Numbered from the stretch's first letter, positions 1 to 8,536 are shown. The stretch is DNA of 64,000 bases from Bombella pluederhausensis (GCF_026385525.1 NZ_JANIDY010000001.1:682001-746000), one strand, 5' to 3'. The notes: a model not told the origin generated them from the sequence alone. Numbers and translations: made by a program.

Positions 1-840
1 ATTGGCGATATCAGCCCCCCGCCATGAGTAGATGGACTGGTCATCATCCCCCACACAGGCAATATTAGCGGGCTGTCCATCTTTTCGCCGGGCCAGAAGG
101 CGTAGCCAGAGATACTGGATGGCATTGGTATCCTGATACTCATCGACCAGAATATAGCGGAAACGGCTCTGGTAGCGTTCCAGCACTTCAGGATGCTGCC
201 TGAAGATTGTGACCATGTGCAGCATCAGGTCCCCGAAATCGCAGGCGTTCAGCTCTTTCAGACGGGCTTGATAAGCGGCGTAGATGGCTCGGACTTGCCC
301 GTTGGCGAGCTCAGTATCCTGTGCCGGTGTTATGGCATCAGGCAGAAGGGCTCGGTCCTTCCATAGCTGGATCTGGTGCATGATCCGTGCTGGTGGGTAG
401 CGTTTGGGGTCCAGCCTCCATGGTTCCATAACCTGCTTGAGCAGGCGTATCTGATCATCCGTATCAAGAATGGTGAAGTTGCGTTCCAGCCCAATGAGGG
501 CAGCATGCTGACGGAGCATGCGGACGCAGAGAGAATGAAAAGTCCCCAGCCATAGATTTTCCACGGGTCTGTCGAGAATGGCGCTGATGCGCTCTCGCAT
601 CTCTCTGGCAGCTTTGTTGGTGAAGGTGACAGCGAGTATCTGCTCTGGCCAGGCGAGTTGCTGGAGCAGAATATGAGCGAAGCGTGTCGTCAGAACACGG
701 GTCTTGCCTGTTCCGGCGCCTGCCAGAATGAGCAGAGGGCCTTGTGTTGTTTCAACGGCAAGGCGCTGCTCTGTATTCAGTCCCTCCAGATAATCGGGAC
801 CGGAAGGGGAAAAGCGGGGGGAAAAGAGATCATCAACCAC
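1..840 (-). CDS. UvrD/PcrA-family DNA helicase, 3' end missing
   Basis: ATP-dependent 3'-5' superfamily 1 helicase, used in nucleotide excision and mismatch repair or in clearing replication conflicts. Reading the minus strand, I see the Walker A motif AGAGTGKT near residue 37, then TFTNKAAREM, then Walker B as DEYQDTN, then motif III as DDQSIYSWRG close to the window edge. The frame is open across the edge, so only the N-terminal part (about 280 residues) is present. The start is uncertain: no ATG lies near the conserved N-terminal region, and I took the GTG at 840, which gives VVDDLFSP ahead of the LNTEQ motif. The gene diverges from the RadC-like gene at 895. PcrA and UvrD cannot be separated without the C-terminal half. 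Confidence 0.9.
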   Translation of the reverse strand, partial: MVDDLFSPRFSPSGPDYLEGLNTEQRLAVETTQGPLLILAGAGTGKTRVLTTRFAHILLQQLAWPEQILAVTFTNKAAREMRERISAILDRPVENLWLGTFHSLCVRMLRQHAALIGLERNFTILDTDDQIRLLKQVMEPWRLDPKRYPPARIMHQIQLWKDRALLPDAITPAQDTELANGQVRAIYAAYQARLKELNACDFGDLMLHMVTIFRQHPEVLERYQSRFRYILVDEYQDTNAIQYLWLRLLARRKDGQPANIACVGDDDQSIYSWRGADIAN

Positions 841-894
841 AATTATCTGATATAATGCGGCTTCAGCCCAATAGCTAGGACATAAGCTGAGATT

Positions 895-1557
895 GTGAGC
901 AAGGCAGACTCATCACGCCACGGGCATAGGGCCCGGATGCGGGAACGTATTCTCACCCATGGTGCTGAGACGTTGGCGGATTATGAGCTGTTGGAAGTTC
1001 TGTTGTTCTATGCTGTTCCCCGAAGGGATACAAAGCCACAGGCTAAAGCATTACTGGCGGCTTTTGGGTCTCTGGGGAAATTACTGCAAGCGTCCCCTGC
1101 TCAACTGAAGGGACAGGGGTTAAGCGAGCGACTTATTACCCTGTTACAGCTGCCTGTCATTGCGGCTCGGTCTCTCATGGAAAGTGATGAAGATGTGCCA
1201 CCTCAGTTGGGGAATGGTGAGGCTCTTTTACGTTATTTACGGGGGACGCTGCATAGAATGACAGAAAAGGCCATTGGGCTGATCTGTCTGGATAGTAATA
1301 ACAGCTTAATTCAGGAGGAGATACTACCGGTTGGTGGCGTGAATGGGTGCCATCGTCAGATCGCTCGGACACTCCTCGCTTGTCATGCTACGGCGGTTAT
1401 CATCGTTTATTATCATCCGCAGGCACCAGCAACAGCTTTAGCCCCTGAAGTGCGTGGTCTGAAGCAGGCTTTGCAGGCCCTTACGATTACCGTACATGAG
1501 GGCATTCTCATTGGTGATGGATGGCATGTCAGTATGAGTGAGGCAGGGTTATTGTAG
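895..1557 (+). CDS. RadC-like JAB-domain protein with degenerate active site
   Basis: A 220-residue RadC (UPF0758) family protein. The N-terminal half has the usual RadC helix-hairpin-helix layout (residues 12-70, with ETLADYELLEVLL), followed by the JAB/MPN fold. RadC proteins normally carry HNHPSG followed by PSxxD as metal ligands. Here the region at 171-186 reads YYHPQA and then LAPEV, so the first His/Asn pair and the Asp are lost. The fold is probably kept but zinc-peptidase chemistry is unlikely. The start is GTG. The gene ends 4 bases before a second RadC-like gene whose motif is intact, so the two are probably co-transcribed. The biological role of RadC is itself unsettled: its historical link to DNA repair is weak. 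Confidence 0.85.
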   Translation: MSKADSSRHGHRARMRERILTHGAETLADYELLEVLLFYAVPRRDTKPQAKALLAAFGSLGKLLQASPAQLKGQGLSERLITLLQLPVIAARSLMESDEDVPPQLGNGEALLRYLRGTLHRMTEKAIGLICLDSNNSLIQEEILPVGGVNGCHRQIARTLLACHATAVIIVYYHPQAPATALAPEVRGLKQALQALTITVHEGILIGDGWHVSMSEAGLL

Positions 1558-1561
1558 GCGC

Positions 1562-2206
1562 ATGAACGGCCCTTCCACACAGATACCGTCTCGTGAACAG
1601 ATTTTCCGGCTGATATCTTCTTTCTCAGTAGCTGGGAAGGAAGCTCAGGCAGAAATGGAACGCAACCTGCTGAGAGATTATCCCTCGTTTACGGCTTTAT
1701 TATGTGCCCAGCAGAAGGATAGTCAGACGATCCTCCGGAAATCTGTCTCTTTATCGGTGTTATGTGCCGTGCTGAAAGAATTAGCGCATCGTTATGGTCG
1801 TGCGCTTTTGCCAGAAGGTAATCTTATGGAACAGCCTGAGTTGCTGCGGGATTATCTGATGGTTCATATGGCACGGGAGCGGGTTGAACAGTTCCGCCTT
1901 TTGTTCCTTGATGAAAAGAATTGTCTCATACGGGATGAGCTACAGAGTAGAGGCACGATCAACCACGTATCGGTTTATCCGAGGGAAGTGGCCAAGCGTT
2001 GTCTGGAACTGAAGGCTGAACGTCTCATCATGGTTCATAATCACCCTGCGGGGCAGACAATGCCATCCCGGGCGGATGTTGTGATGACGCAGCATATTGA
2101 AACTGCGCTGAAAGTAATTGATGTGGTTCTGGTGGACCACTTCATCATTACAAGAAAAGCCCAAACCAGCTTTCGCCAGCTTGGGCTTTTGGCAGAACAA
2201 TTTTGA
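1562..2206 (+). CDS. RadC-like JAB-domain protein with intact metal motif
   Basis: A 214-residue RadC/JAB domain protein. The metal-binding motif is complete: HNHPAG at 159-164 and PSRAD at 168-172, followed by the typical DHFIIT segment. The N-terminal half (SREQIFRLISSF onward) is much less like canonical RadC than that of the preceding gene, so the pair looks complementary: one protein keeps the N-terminal domain, the other the active site. I chose the ATG at 1562, 4 bases after the stop of the first gene; an upstream in-frame start would overlap that gene. The last codons form a strong hairpin that looks like a terminator (2155-2190). Function unknown beyond a likely metalloprotease fold. 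Confidence 0.85.
   Translation: MNGPSTQIPSREQIFRLISSFSVAGKEAQAEMERNLLRDYPSFTALLCAQQKDSQTILRKSVSLSVLCAVLKELAHRYGRALLPEGNLMEQPELLRDYLMVHMARERVEQFRLLFLDEKNCLIRDELQSRGTINHVSVYPREVAKRCLELKAERLIMVHNHPAGQTMPSRADVVMTQHIETALKVIDVVLVDHFIITRKAQTSFRQLGLLAEQF
2155..2190. terminator. Bidirectional terminator-like hairpin inside the end of the second RadC-like gene
   Basis: A perfect 10-bp inverted repeat (AAAAGCCCAA at 2155-2164, TTGGGCTTTT at 2181-2190) with a 16-base loop, flanked by A and T runs on each side. It lies in the last codons of the plus-strand gene, and just beyond the stop of the convergent purK gene, so it can serve both transcripts. Seen directly; termination activity is inferred. Confidence 0.65.
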
Positions 2207-2222
2207 ATGGTACCGCAGTGGG

Positions 2223-3356
2223 TCAGTCAAGCGCTGGTTTATAATGAGTCAGCACCATGCTGCCCGGCATTCCCCCACGAGGGAAGATGCGGTTTACATG
2301 CCCCATCTTCCGGCCAGGACGGGCCTCCTCTTTGCCATATAGATGAACTGAGGCGTTTTCTTCCCGAAGGATCTCCGGAAGAAGGGCCATGTCATCAGGG
2401 CCGATCAGATTGTGCATGTAGGCATCGGAGTGGCGCCGGGCAGGTGGTAGGGGGAGACCGGTTACAGCACGGATATGCATTTCAAACTGATCCACGAGGC
2501 AGGCGTTCATGGTCCAGTGGCCAGAATTATGCGGGCGGGGTGCTATTTCATTGACCAGTAGCTGGCCATTCTGCTCTTCGAACAGCTCGACCCCCATGAT
2601 ACCCACCAGCTCCAGCTTTTCGGCAAGCTGTGTTGCCAGTGCCTGCGCTCTTTCTGCCAGATCGGGCATGACCAGAGCAGGGGCGATGGAAACACGTAGG
2701 ATACCATCCCGGTGATGATTTTCTGCTACGTCAAAACAGCGGACGGTGCCATCTGTGCCACGGACCACCATCACGCTGATCTCACGGGCAAAATTTATCT
2801 GCTGTTCTGCAACCAGAGGATAGGGGAGCTGGTCAGCCTTGGTCAGGATATCCTGAAAGGCGGCTTCATCAGCCAGACGGAACTGACCTTTCCCGTCATA
2901 ACCAAAGCGGGTTGTCTTGAGGATGCAGGGGAAACCAAATGAAGGCAGGTCCTTCAGCCCTTCAGGCCCGGTGATTTCCCGCCATGGCGCAACAGGAAGA
3001 CCATGAGACTGCAGCATGGTCTTCTCTGCAATGCGGTCTTGGCTTGTTTCCAGAATATGACCGGAAGGATGCACCGGGCAGAATTGGGCTAGATGTTTCA
3101 GCCCAGCTGCGCTGATATTTTCAAACTCGAACGTGATGACATCGCAGGAGCGGGCAAAGCCTTCCAGACAGGTGAGATCATCATAAGAACCCACCGTGAG
3201 CTTGGCAGATGTCTCAGAAGCTGGACTGGGTGTGCTATCGGAAAGGATATGAACCTTATAGCCCAGTCGTGCGGCCGCCACAGCGGACATACGACCAAGC
3301 TGGCCCCCACCAACAATACCGATCCATGCGCCGGGCTGTAATGGCTTGTCCCTCAT
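2223..3356 (-). CDS. purK: N5-carboxyaminoimidazole ribonucleotide synthase PurK
   Basis: Catalyses ATP- and bicarbonate-dependent carboxylation of aminoimidazole ribonucleotide to N5-CAIR in de novo purine synthesis. The 377-residue product begins with the glycine-rich GIVGGGQLGRM (13-23), followed by an ATP-grasp domain with PCILKTTRFGYDGKGQ and the metal-binding end region LLVNEIAPRPHNSGHWT. Length and order are normal for PurK. Its ATG overlaps the purE stop (TGATG), so purE and purK form a translationally coupled operon. Transcription probably ends at the hairpin in the neighbouring RadC-like gene. Confidence 0.97.
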   Translation of the reverse strand: MRDKPLQPGAWIGIVGGGQLGRMSAVAAARLGYKVHILSDSTPSPASETSAKLTVGSYDDLTCLEGFARSCDVITFEFENISAAGLKHLAQFCPVHPSGHILETSQDRIAEKTMLQSHGLPVAPWREITGPEGLKDLPSFGFPCILKTTRFGYDGKGQFRLADEAAFQDILTKADQLPYPLVAEQQINFAREISVMVVRGTDGTVRCFDVAENHHRDGILRVSIAPALVMPDLAERAQALATQLAEKLELVGIMGVELFEEQNGQLLVNEIAPRPHNSGHWTMNACLVDQFEMHIRAVTGLPLPPARRHSDAYMHNLIGPDDMALLPEILREENASVHLYGKEEARPGRKMGHVNRIFPRGGMPGSMVLTHYKPALD

Positions 3357-3847
3357 CAGACCGGGGCCTCCGCAACAGCGGCAGTCTGGTCGGCGCGGAA
3401 GGCTTCGAGGCGCTTAGAAATTCCGTTATCGGAGAGGGACAGGACGGAGGCGGCAAGCAGTGCTGCATTGATGGCGCCTGCTTTGCCAATGGCCAATGTT
3501 CCTACGGGTATGCCTGCGGGCATCTGAACAATGGAAAGAAGACTATCCTGTCCCTTGAGTGTCCGACTTTCGACCGGAACCCCGAAAACGGGCAGAGAGG
3601 TCCATGCGGCACACATCCCCGGTAGATGGGCTGCCCCACCAGCCCCAGCTATGATGACTTTCAGGCCACGCTCACGAGCCGTTTTCGCATAATGAGCAAG
3701 ACGATCCGGTGTTCTGTGAGCGGAAACAATCCGGACTTCGTAGGCAATGCCCAGTCGGTCCAGATGTTCACAGCCATGCCGCATGGTTTCCCAATCGGAC
3801 TGGCTGCCCATAATCACGCCCACTGAAGGTTTTGGTGAGGCATTCAT
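3356..3847 (-). CDS. purE: N5-CAIR mutase PurE
   Basis: Class I PurE, which moves the carboxyl group of N5-CAIR to C4 to give CAIR, the step after PurK. The 163-residue product carries [14 protein letters not shown] near the N terminus, SAHRTPDR and [11 protein letters not shown], the conserved motifs of the family. The frame stays open upstream, but I placed the start at 3847 because GGAGAAG lies a few bases before this ATG and the conserved part begins directly after it. It is the first gene of the purEK operon and lies 19 bases downstream of the TrcR-like gene on the same strand. Confidence 0.96.
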   Translation of the reverse strand: MNASPKPSVGVIMGSQSDWETMRHGCEHLDRLGIAYEVRIVSAHRTPDRLAHYAKTARERGLKVIIAGAGGAAHLPGMCAAWTSLPVFGVPVESRTLKGQDSLLSIVQMPAGIPVGTLAIGKAGAINAALLAASVLSLSDNGISKRLEAFRADQTAAVAEAPV

Positions 3848-3866
3848 GATAATCTTCTCCGTTTTC

Positions 3867-4478
3867 TCAGAAACCGTTGCTTGTTTCATCGTGAGAACGG
3901 AAAAGACTGTTGGGGTCAATGTCCCCATGATCTTCCTGGAGGGGTTTGCCTTCCCGGACAAGACGGTCATTAGCGGCCTGTACGGCAGCGTTCAGGTCTG
4001 TCTGAGTGCAGAGACCAAGAATGACAGGATCACGAGGTTTGATGTTGGGGCTGTTCCAGTGCTCACGGTTGCGGATTTTGGCAATCGTGTCCTTGGTGGT
4101 ACCGAGCAGGCGAACGATCTGCGTATCGTTCAGCTGAGGGAACTGACGGAGCACGAAGGCAATTGCATCCGGACGGTCATGCCGCTTTGCTACTGGGGTA
4201 TAACGTGCGCCCTTGGCGCGGCGTGCCACAGGATTAGGTGTTGCAATCAGCTTGAGACGTGCGGAAGGGTTGGCTTCGCAGCGTTTGATCTCAGCCTCGG
4301 TCAGCTGATTGTTCTTGATGGGGTCATAACCATTGATCCCACCACCCACTTCACCATCCGCAATGGCCTGGATTTCCAACGGATGCATCCCGCAGAAAAT
4401 GGCGATCTGGTCGAAGGTAAGGCCGGTCTTTTCAATAAGCCAGACGGCGGTCGCTTTCGGCATCAAGGGCAGGGTCAT
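3867..4478 (-). CDS. DUF1013 protein, TrcR-like transcription regulator
   Basis: A 203-residue protein of the DUF1013 family, nearly confined to Alphaproteobacteria. Its Caulobacter member, TrcR, is reported to travel with RNA polymerase and influence cell-cycle transcription; I transfer that role by family only. Visible features are a short N-terminal region ([23 protein letters not shown]) that reads like a helix-turn-helix, the segment [10 protein letters not shown], and a second helical segment ([26 protein letters not shown]) resembling another helix-turn-helix. I chose the ATG at 4478, preceded by AGGA at normal distance, rather than the ATG 25 codons upstream. The next gene on this strand is purE. 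Confidence 0.88.
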   Translation of the reverse strand: MTLPLMPKATAVWLIEKTGLTFDQIAIFCGMHPLEIQAIADGEVGGGINGYDPIKNNQLTEAEIKRCEANPSARLKLIATPNPVARRAKGARYTPVAKRHDRPDAIAFVLRQFPQLNDTQIVRLLGTTKDTIAKIRNREHWNSPNIKPRDPVILGLCTQTDLNAAVQAANDRLVREGKPLQEDHGDIDPNSLFRSHDETSNGF

Positions 4479-4650
4479 GTCAATGCAGTCCTTTGCAGAG
4501 CGATAATATGGTCCGGCATCTGGCAGGGCCGGGCCACTCTGAAAAAGAATCACCCGCCACCCTCATGAGGGGCGGTGCCTGCGCAATGCACGACATTGCC
4601 GCCAAAATGCTCCAGAGCGTATGAGAGGTCAAGATGAGAAACGGAAGGAT

Positions 4651-4694
4651 AGAAAAAGAAAACCCTCCACCTCCAGAAATAGGAGGGGAGGGCT
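4651..4694 (-). terminator. Intrinsic terminator downstream of rpmE
   Basis: On the minus strand an inverted repeat of about 11 bp (CCTCCC/GGGAGG type, 4663-4674 with 4681-4692, one mismatch) is followed by a T-rich tract. It lies about 40 bases after the rpmE stop. Confidence 0.75.
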
Positions 4695-4730
4695 TATTCT
4701 TTTCAGGGCGTCCCGAATAGGCAGAAGGTC

Positions 4731-4958
4731 TTACTTCTTAATGTTGCCAATACCGGAGAAACGCTTGTTGAACTTGGCAACCTGGCCCCCTGTATCCAGA
4801 ATACGCTGGACGCCAGTCCAGGCCGGATGGGTCTTAGGGTCAACGTCCAGGCGCAGCTTGGCGCCAGGCTCGCCGTAGCAGGAACGGGTCTTGTATTCGC
4901 TGCCATCAGCCATCACGACTGTGATTTCATGATAGTCGGGGTGGATGCCGGATTTCAT
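4731..4958 (-). CDS. rpmE: 50S ribosomal protein L31
   Basis: Small-protein component of the large ribosomal subunit. The 75-residue product starts [19 protein letters not shown] and contains the typical HPAWTG segment of L31. It has a single cysteine (in [11 protein letters not shown]) and no CxxC pair, so it looks like the zinc-independent form used in most Alphaproteobacteria. AGGA precedes the ATG at good distance. It is monocistronic: a terminator follows it, and a hairpin with a T-rich tail lies in its leader, which may attenuate expression. Confidence 0.96.
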   Translation of the reverse strand: MKSGIHPDYHEITVVMADGSEYKTRSCYGEPGAKLRLDVDPKTHPAWTGVQRILDTGGQVAKFNKRFSGIGNIKK

Positions 4959-4970
4959 AATATTTCCTGA

Positions 4971-5004
4971 ACCTAAAAGAAAGAGCTCCGATACCGACCG
5001 GAGC
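4971..5004 (-). promoter_or_regulatory. Terminator-like hairpin in the rpmE leader
   Basis: On the minus strand, GCTCCG and CGGAGC form a 6-bp stem with an 8-base loop (4985-5004), directly followed by TCTTTCTTTT. This ends about 15 bases before the rpmE start. No minus-strand gene lies immediately upstream, so it does not look like the end of another transcription unit. Attenuation or L31 feedback is inferred, not shown. Confidence 0.5.
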
Positions 5005-5197
5005 AGACGGTGCCCTCATAAAGGATTTTGCCTGTAAAATAAAGTCTGGGAGCCATTCTTTTTCATCATCCTGTAAAGGTTAAAAACCTCATACAGTTTT
5101 GCCATAGTGCGCTATATGTTATGATGAGACCTGAATCACGGACCGTAAAATGCCTGCCAACGGTCTTTGTTCTCTATTTTTTGGAAATAGGATTTGT

Positions 5198-5665
5198 ATG
5201 AGTCTTCTCAAAACACCCGGTTTTAAATCACCTGGCTGGCTCACTGACTTCCAGAAATTCATCATGCGTGGGAACGTGGTGGATCTGGCGATCGGTGTGG
5301 TGGTTGGTGCTGCATTCAGCTCCATTGTCAGTAGTGCCGTGAAGGATATCCTGACCCCGGTTCTGGGATGTCTGACGGGTGGTGTGGATTTTTCCAATGT
5401 CTTCATTACTCTAAAGGGCCCTGTGAAGGCGACTTTAGCAGAGGCGCAGAAGGCAGGGGCCGTAACCATCAATATTGGGCTGTTCCTCAACGCTGTTATT
5501 CAGTTTCTGATCATTGCCTTCTTCATTTTCTGGGTGATGCGGTTGATCAGCAAGCTGCACCGTAAGGAGGAGGCTAAGCCTGCGGCTCCACCGCCGCCTT
5601 CCAAGGAGGAGGTGCTTCTGACAGAGATTCGCGATATTCTGGCGGCGCGTTCATCAGAAACATGA
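5198..5665 (+). CDS. mscL: Large-conductance mechanosensitive channel MscL
   Basis: Inner-membrane channel that opens under membrane tension and releases solutes during hypo-osmotic shock. The 155-residue product has the N-terminal amphipathic helix (WLTDFQKFIMRGNVVDLAIG), a first membrane segment with VVVGAAFSSIV (about residues 27-48), a periplasmic loop, a second membrane segment (LNAVIQFLIIAFFIFWVM) and a C-terminal helical bundle after a proline-rich linker. I chose the ATG at 5198, which fits family starts, instead of an in-frame ATG 16 codons upstream. Its stop overlaps the start of a small exported protein gene (ATGA). Confidence 0.96.
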   Translation: MSLLKTPGFKSPGWLTDFQKFIMRGNVVDLAIGVVVGAAFSSIVSSAVKDILTPVLGCLTGGVDFSNVFITLKGPVKATLAEAQKAGAVTINIGLFLNAVIQFLIIAFFIFWVMRLISKLHRKEEAKPAAPPPPSKEEVLLTEIRDILAARSSET

Positions 5666-6000
5666 GCTGTTTTTCGTTCGTAAAAGAAGCGGGACGTTGC
5701 CTTACGATAGGCGGCGTCCTGATGGCTGTGCTGTCCGTTCGAGAGGTGAAGGCAGATGATGCTGCTTTTGGGGTGCCGTTGTCCCCTAATGCGCATTTAT
5801 ATTCCTATTTCATCATCAATGGGATGGCTCGTGGTGCCTTTCTGATGGGACGATTGCATCAGAAAGATATGCCCACCCTCATTCAGATGGATGAGCAGAC
5901 GCGAAAAGTGATGATTCACAATCTGGATTCCCAGACCATTCGTTCGGATTTTAAGGCGGATCAGATACTGACCCGTTATCTTAGCCTTATTCAGAAGTGA
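5662..6000 (+). CDS. Small exported protein of unknown function, coupled to mscL
   Basis: A 112-residue protein I do not recognise. The N-terminal 32 residues look like a signal peptide: a hydrophobic run TIGGVLMAVLSV followed by VKADD, a plausible signal-peptidase site. The mature part is about 80 residues with no cysteines, contains NGMARGAFLMGRL and ends in a helical segment. Its ATG overlaps the mscL stop (ATGA), so it is very likely co-translated with the channel. A strong terminator follows. A periplasmic role linked to osmotic stress is only inference from position. Confidence 0.7.
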   Translation: MSCFSFVKEAGRCLTIGGVLMAVLSVREVKADDAAFGVPLSPNAHLYSYFIINGMARGAFLMGRLHQKDMPTLIQMDEQTRKVMIHNLDSQTIRSDFKADQILTRYLSLIQK

Positions 6001-6025
6001 CGGTTTGAGAGGGTATAGGGTGTAT

Positions 6026-6057
6026 AAAAAAGGGGGCTTTAATGAGCCCCCTTTTTC
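6026..6057. terminator. Bidirectional terminator between the mscL operon and secF
   Basis: AAAAAAGGGGGCT and AGCCCCCTTTTT form a near-perfect hairpin with a 5-6-base loop between convergent genes, with A and T tracts on both sides. It suits both the plus-strand mscL unit and the minus-strand secDF unit. Confidence 0.9.
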
Positions 6058-6062
6058 ATATG

Positions 6063-6992
6063 TCAGCCTTCCTTGCGAAGTCTTTTCTGCCCCATCAGGA
6101 GCAGAAGCGGTGCGGCAATGAAGATGGAGGATGATGTTCCAACAACAATGCCGAACAGCATAACCGTAGCGAAGCCGGTCAGAGTACTTCCTCCGAATAG
6201 GGCCAGTGGGAGCGCTGCCAGAAAGACCGTCATGGAGGTTCCCAATGTTCGGTTCAGCGTCTCATTGATGGAAAGGTCCAGCAGTTCCTTCAGGGGCATG
6301 GTGCGGTATTTACGCAGATTTTCACGCACACGGTCATAAACCACGACCTTGTCGTTCGTGGAGTAGCCCAGAATGGTCAGCAATGCTGCCACCATAACGA
6401 GATCAAACTCGAAACGTGTGACGACCAGAAAACCAATGGTTTTGGTCAGGTCCAACACCAGCGTGATGACGGCGCTCAGGGCAAATTCACGCTCAAAGCG
6501 GAACCAGATATAGATGAGGATCATGCCAAGGCTGAACAGGAGGGCCAGCACGCCATCCCGGAATAGCTCTGAGGAAACAGAGCCACCAACAGCATCGGCT
6601 CTCTGAATCTGCACACCGGGTACGGCCTGCACAATGACAGTTCTTACATGATCTACCAGCTGTTGGGTAACGTGCTCATCTTCACCACCACGGGGTAGGT
6701 TAATAGCGATGCGCATATCCTGCGGTGATCCAAAAGATTGTACGGATGCCGCATTGATATGACCAGCTTTGAGGATGGCCCTCATATGAGCAGGGTCTTC
6801 TGCAGTGGGAGAATGTGTTTCCACAATGACGCCACCACGGAAATCGAGCCCCAGATTAAGACCTGGTGTGAAGAATAGGATCACCGAGGCGATGGATAGA
6901 AGGGCAGAGATGATCAGACCGGCATGGCGTCCACGCATAAAGTGGATCTGTCGGTCATCACGTACGAAACGGAGAAGGGGACGAGAAAACAT
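6063..6992 (-). CDS. secF: Protein translocase subunit SecF
   Basis: Inner-membrane partner of SecD, which uses the proton gradient to pull secreted proteins out of the SecYEG channel. The 309-residue product has a first membrane segment, the conserved GLNLGLDFRGGVIVE, a periplasmic domain and then five membrane segments, with the family motif GYSTNDKVVVYDRVREN. It follows secD by 5 bases and is certainly co-transcribed. Length is normal. Confidence 0.96.
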   Translation of the reverse strand: MFSRPLLRFVRDDRQIHFMRGRHAGLIISALLSIASVILFFTPGLNLGLDFRGGVIVETHSPTAEDPAHMRAILKAGHINAASVQSFGSPQDMRIAINLPRGGEDEHVTQQLVDHVRTVIVQAVPGVQIQRADAVGGSVSSELFRDGVLALLFSLGMILIYIWFRFEREFALSAVITLVLDLTKTIGFLVVTRFEFDLVMVAALLTILGYSTNDKVVVYDRVRENLRKYRTMPLKELLDLSINETLNRTLGTSMTVFLAALPLALFGGSTLTGFATVMLFGIVVGTSSSIFIAAPLLLLMGQKRLRKEG

Positions 6993-6997
6993 GATGA

Positions 6998-8536
6998 TTA
7001 GACCGGCAATTCCTGTGGGCGTTTATGGGCGTACCAACGGACAATCAGCATGCGTGAAAGAACCAGTGTGGTGAACAGCGTGGTTGCAATACCGATGGTG
7101 ATGGTCAGCGCAAAGTTCCGGACGGCACCTGTGCCAAAGACAAACAGCATGACATGGGCCAGAAATGCCGTGGCATTACTATCAATGATGGTACCTGTAG
7201 CCCGCTGGAACCCTGCCTGAAGGGCCTGAAGGGGTTTACGCCCCTGACGGACTTCTTCACGGATACGCTCATTGATGAGAATGTTGGCATCCACGGCCAT
7301 GCCGAGGGTCAGCAGAATACCAGCCATACCCGGTAGGGTGAGTGTTGCCTCAAAGAGAGACAAGATTGCCAGAATCATAATGAGATTGGCAAAAAGGGCA
7401 ATATCTGCATACAGGCCGAAGCGGCCATAGAATAGCAGCATAAAGAGCACGACCAGCACGAAGCCGACTGTGAGGCTGATGACGCCTGCATGAATGGAGG
7501 CCACGCCAAGGCTCGGGCCGATGCTTCTCTGCTCTACAACGGTAAGCGGAGCGGGAAGGGCGCCAGCACGCAGCAGCAAGGCGAGGTCGGAGGCGGAGCG
7601 GGCTGTGAAATTGCCGGTAATGATTCCCCGGCCAGCCGTGATGGGGCCATTAATGACAGGGCTTGTTAGAACACGACCATCAAGAACGATAGCAAATGGC
7701 TTGCCGACATTCTGCGTTGTGATGCGTGCAAAATCGTCTGCGCCTTTATTATCAAATTTCAGTTCAACAACCCATTGGTTGTCACTCATGGTAGCGGCTG
7801 CATCTGCCAGGTTGGCGCCATCAACGTCAATTCGGTCTTCAACGGCAATCTCTCCACGACCCTCCGGCAGAGGCAGCATCGTTGCGCCCGGTCCGGCATG
7901 GGTTGGGTCTGGAGCGACCAGATGGAAGGTCATGCGGGCTGTTGTGCCCAGTAGAGACTTAATGCGTTGAGGATCGCTGATGCCGGGCAGTTCCAGCACG
8001 ATGCGATCTTCACCTTCACGGGCAATACTGGGATCAATAGCGCCGGTGCTATCAATACGGCGCCGAACGATCTCAATAGACCGTGAGACGGCTTCGCGAG
8101 CCCGGTTGCGAATGGACTCTTTTGTGAGGCTGACGACAAAATGGCCATCTTTTTCACTAATGGCTAATTCGCCTGGGGTAGAAGGTGTCAGGTCTTCCAG
8201 AACCTTCCGATCATTGTCCTTTTCACTTTCAGCACGAGGAGTGACTAAGACGGAGGTTGTGGCATCATCACGCTGGATAGCACCATAGCCTAGATGAGCG
8301 CTTAACAGGCCCTGACGGATTTCGCCTTCAAGTGACTGGAGACGGTCATGCTGGAGTGTCTTTGTATCCAGCTGCAACAGGAGATAGGAGCCCCCTCGCA
8401 GGTCAAGACCGAGATGCACTTGATGCCATGGCAGGGACTGTGAGGGAGATTTTATGAAGTTGGGGAGGCAGAGAAGGGCACTTATCAGGCAGATACCCAC
8501 CACGCCCAACATCCTGAGGCGGCTATAATACAACAT
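6998..8536 (-). CDS. secD: Protein translocase subunit SecD
   Basis: Partner of SecF in late-stage protein export. The 512-residue product has one N-terminal membrane segment, then HLGLDLRGGSYLLLQLD, large periplasmic domains (P1 and head, including TARMTFHLV and the GRGIITG region) and the C-terminal membrane block with GMAVDANILINERIREE. A protein of this size is usual for Alphaproteobacteria. It diverges from the dehydrogenase gene at 8679, with about 140 bases between them that must hold both promoters. Confidence 0.96.
   Translation of the reverse strand: MLYYSRLRMLGVVGICLISALLCLPNFIKSPSQSLPWHQVHLGLDLRGGSYLLLQLDTKTLQHDRLQSLEGEIRQGLLSAHLGYGAIQRDDATTSVLVTPRAESEKDNDRKVLEDLTPSTPGELAISEKDGHFVVSLTKESIRNRAREAVSRSIEIVRRRIDSTGAIDPSIAREGEDRIVLELPGISDPQRIKSLLGTTARMTFHLVAPDPTHAGPGATMLPLPEGRGEIAVEDRIDVDGANLADAAATMSDNQWVVELKFDNKGADDFARITTQNVGKPFAIVLDGRVLTSPVINGPITAGRGIITGNFTARSASDLALLLRAGALPAPLTVVEQRSIGPSLGVASIHAGVISLTVGFVLVVLFMLLFYGRFGLYADIALFANLIMILAILSLFEATLTLPGMAGILLTLGMAVDANILINERIREEVRQGRKPLQALQAGFQRATGTIIDSNATAFLAHVMLFVFGTGAVRNFALTITIGIATTLFTTLVLSRMLIVRWYAHKRPQELPV

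Noticed and set aside
3747-4568. Plus-strand 273-residue frame over purE and the TrcR-like gene
   Set aside because: Both minus-strand genes are supported by conserved motifs; this frame is antisense noise.
4621-4878. Plus-strand 85-residue frame over rpmE
   Set aside because: It overlaps the clear L31 gene and its terminator and has no family-like sequence; it is a shadow.
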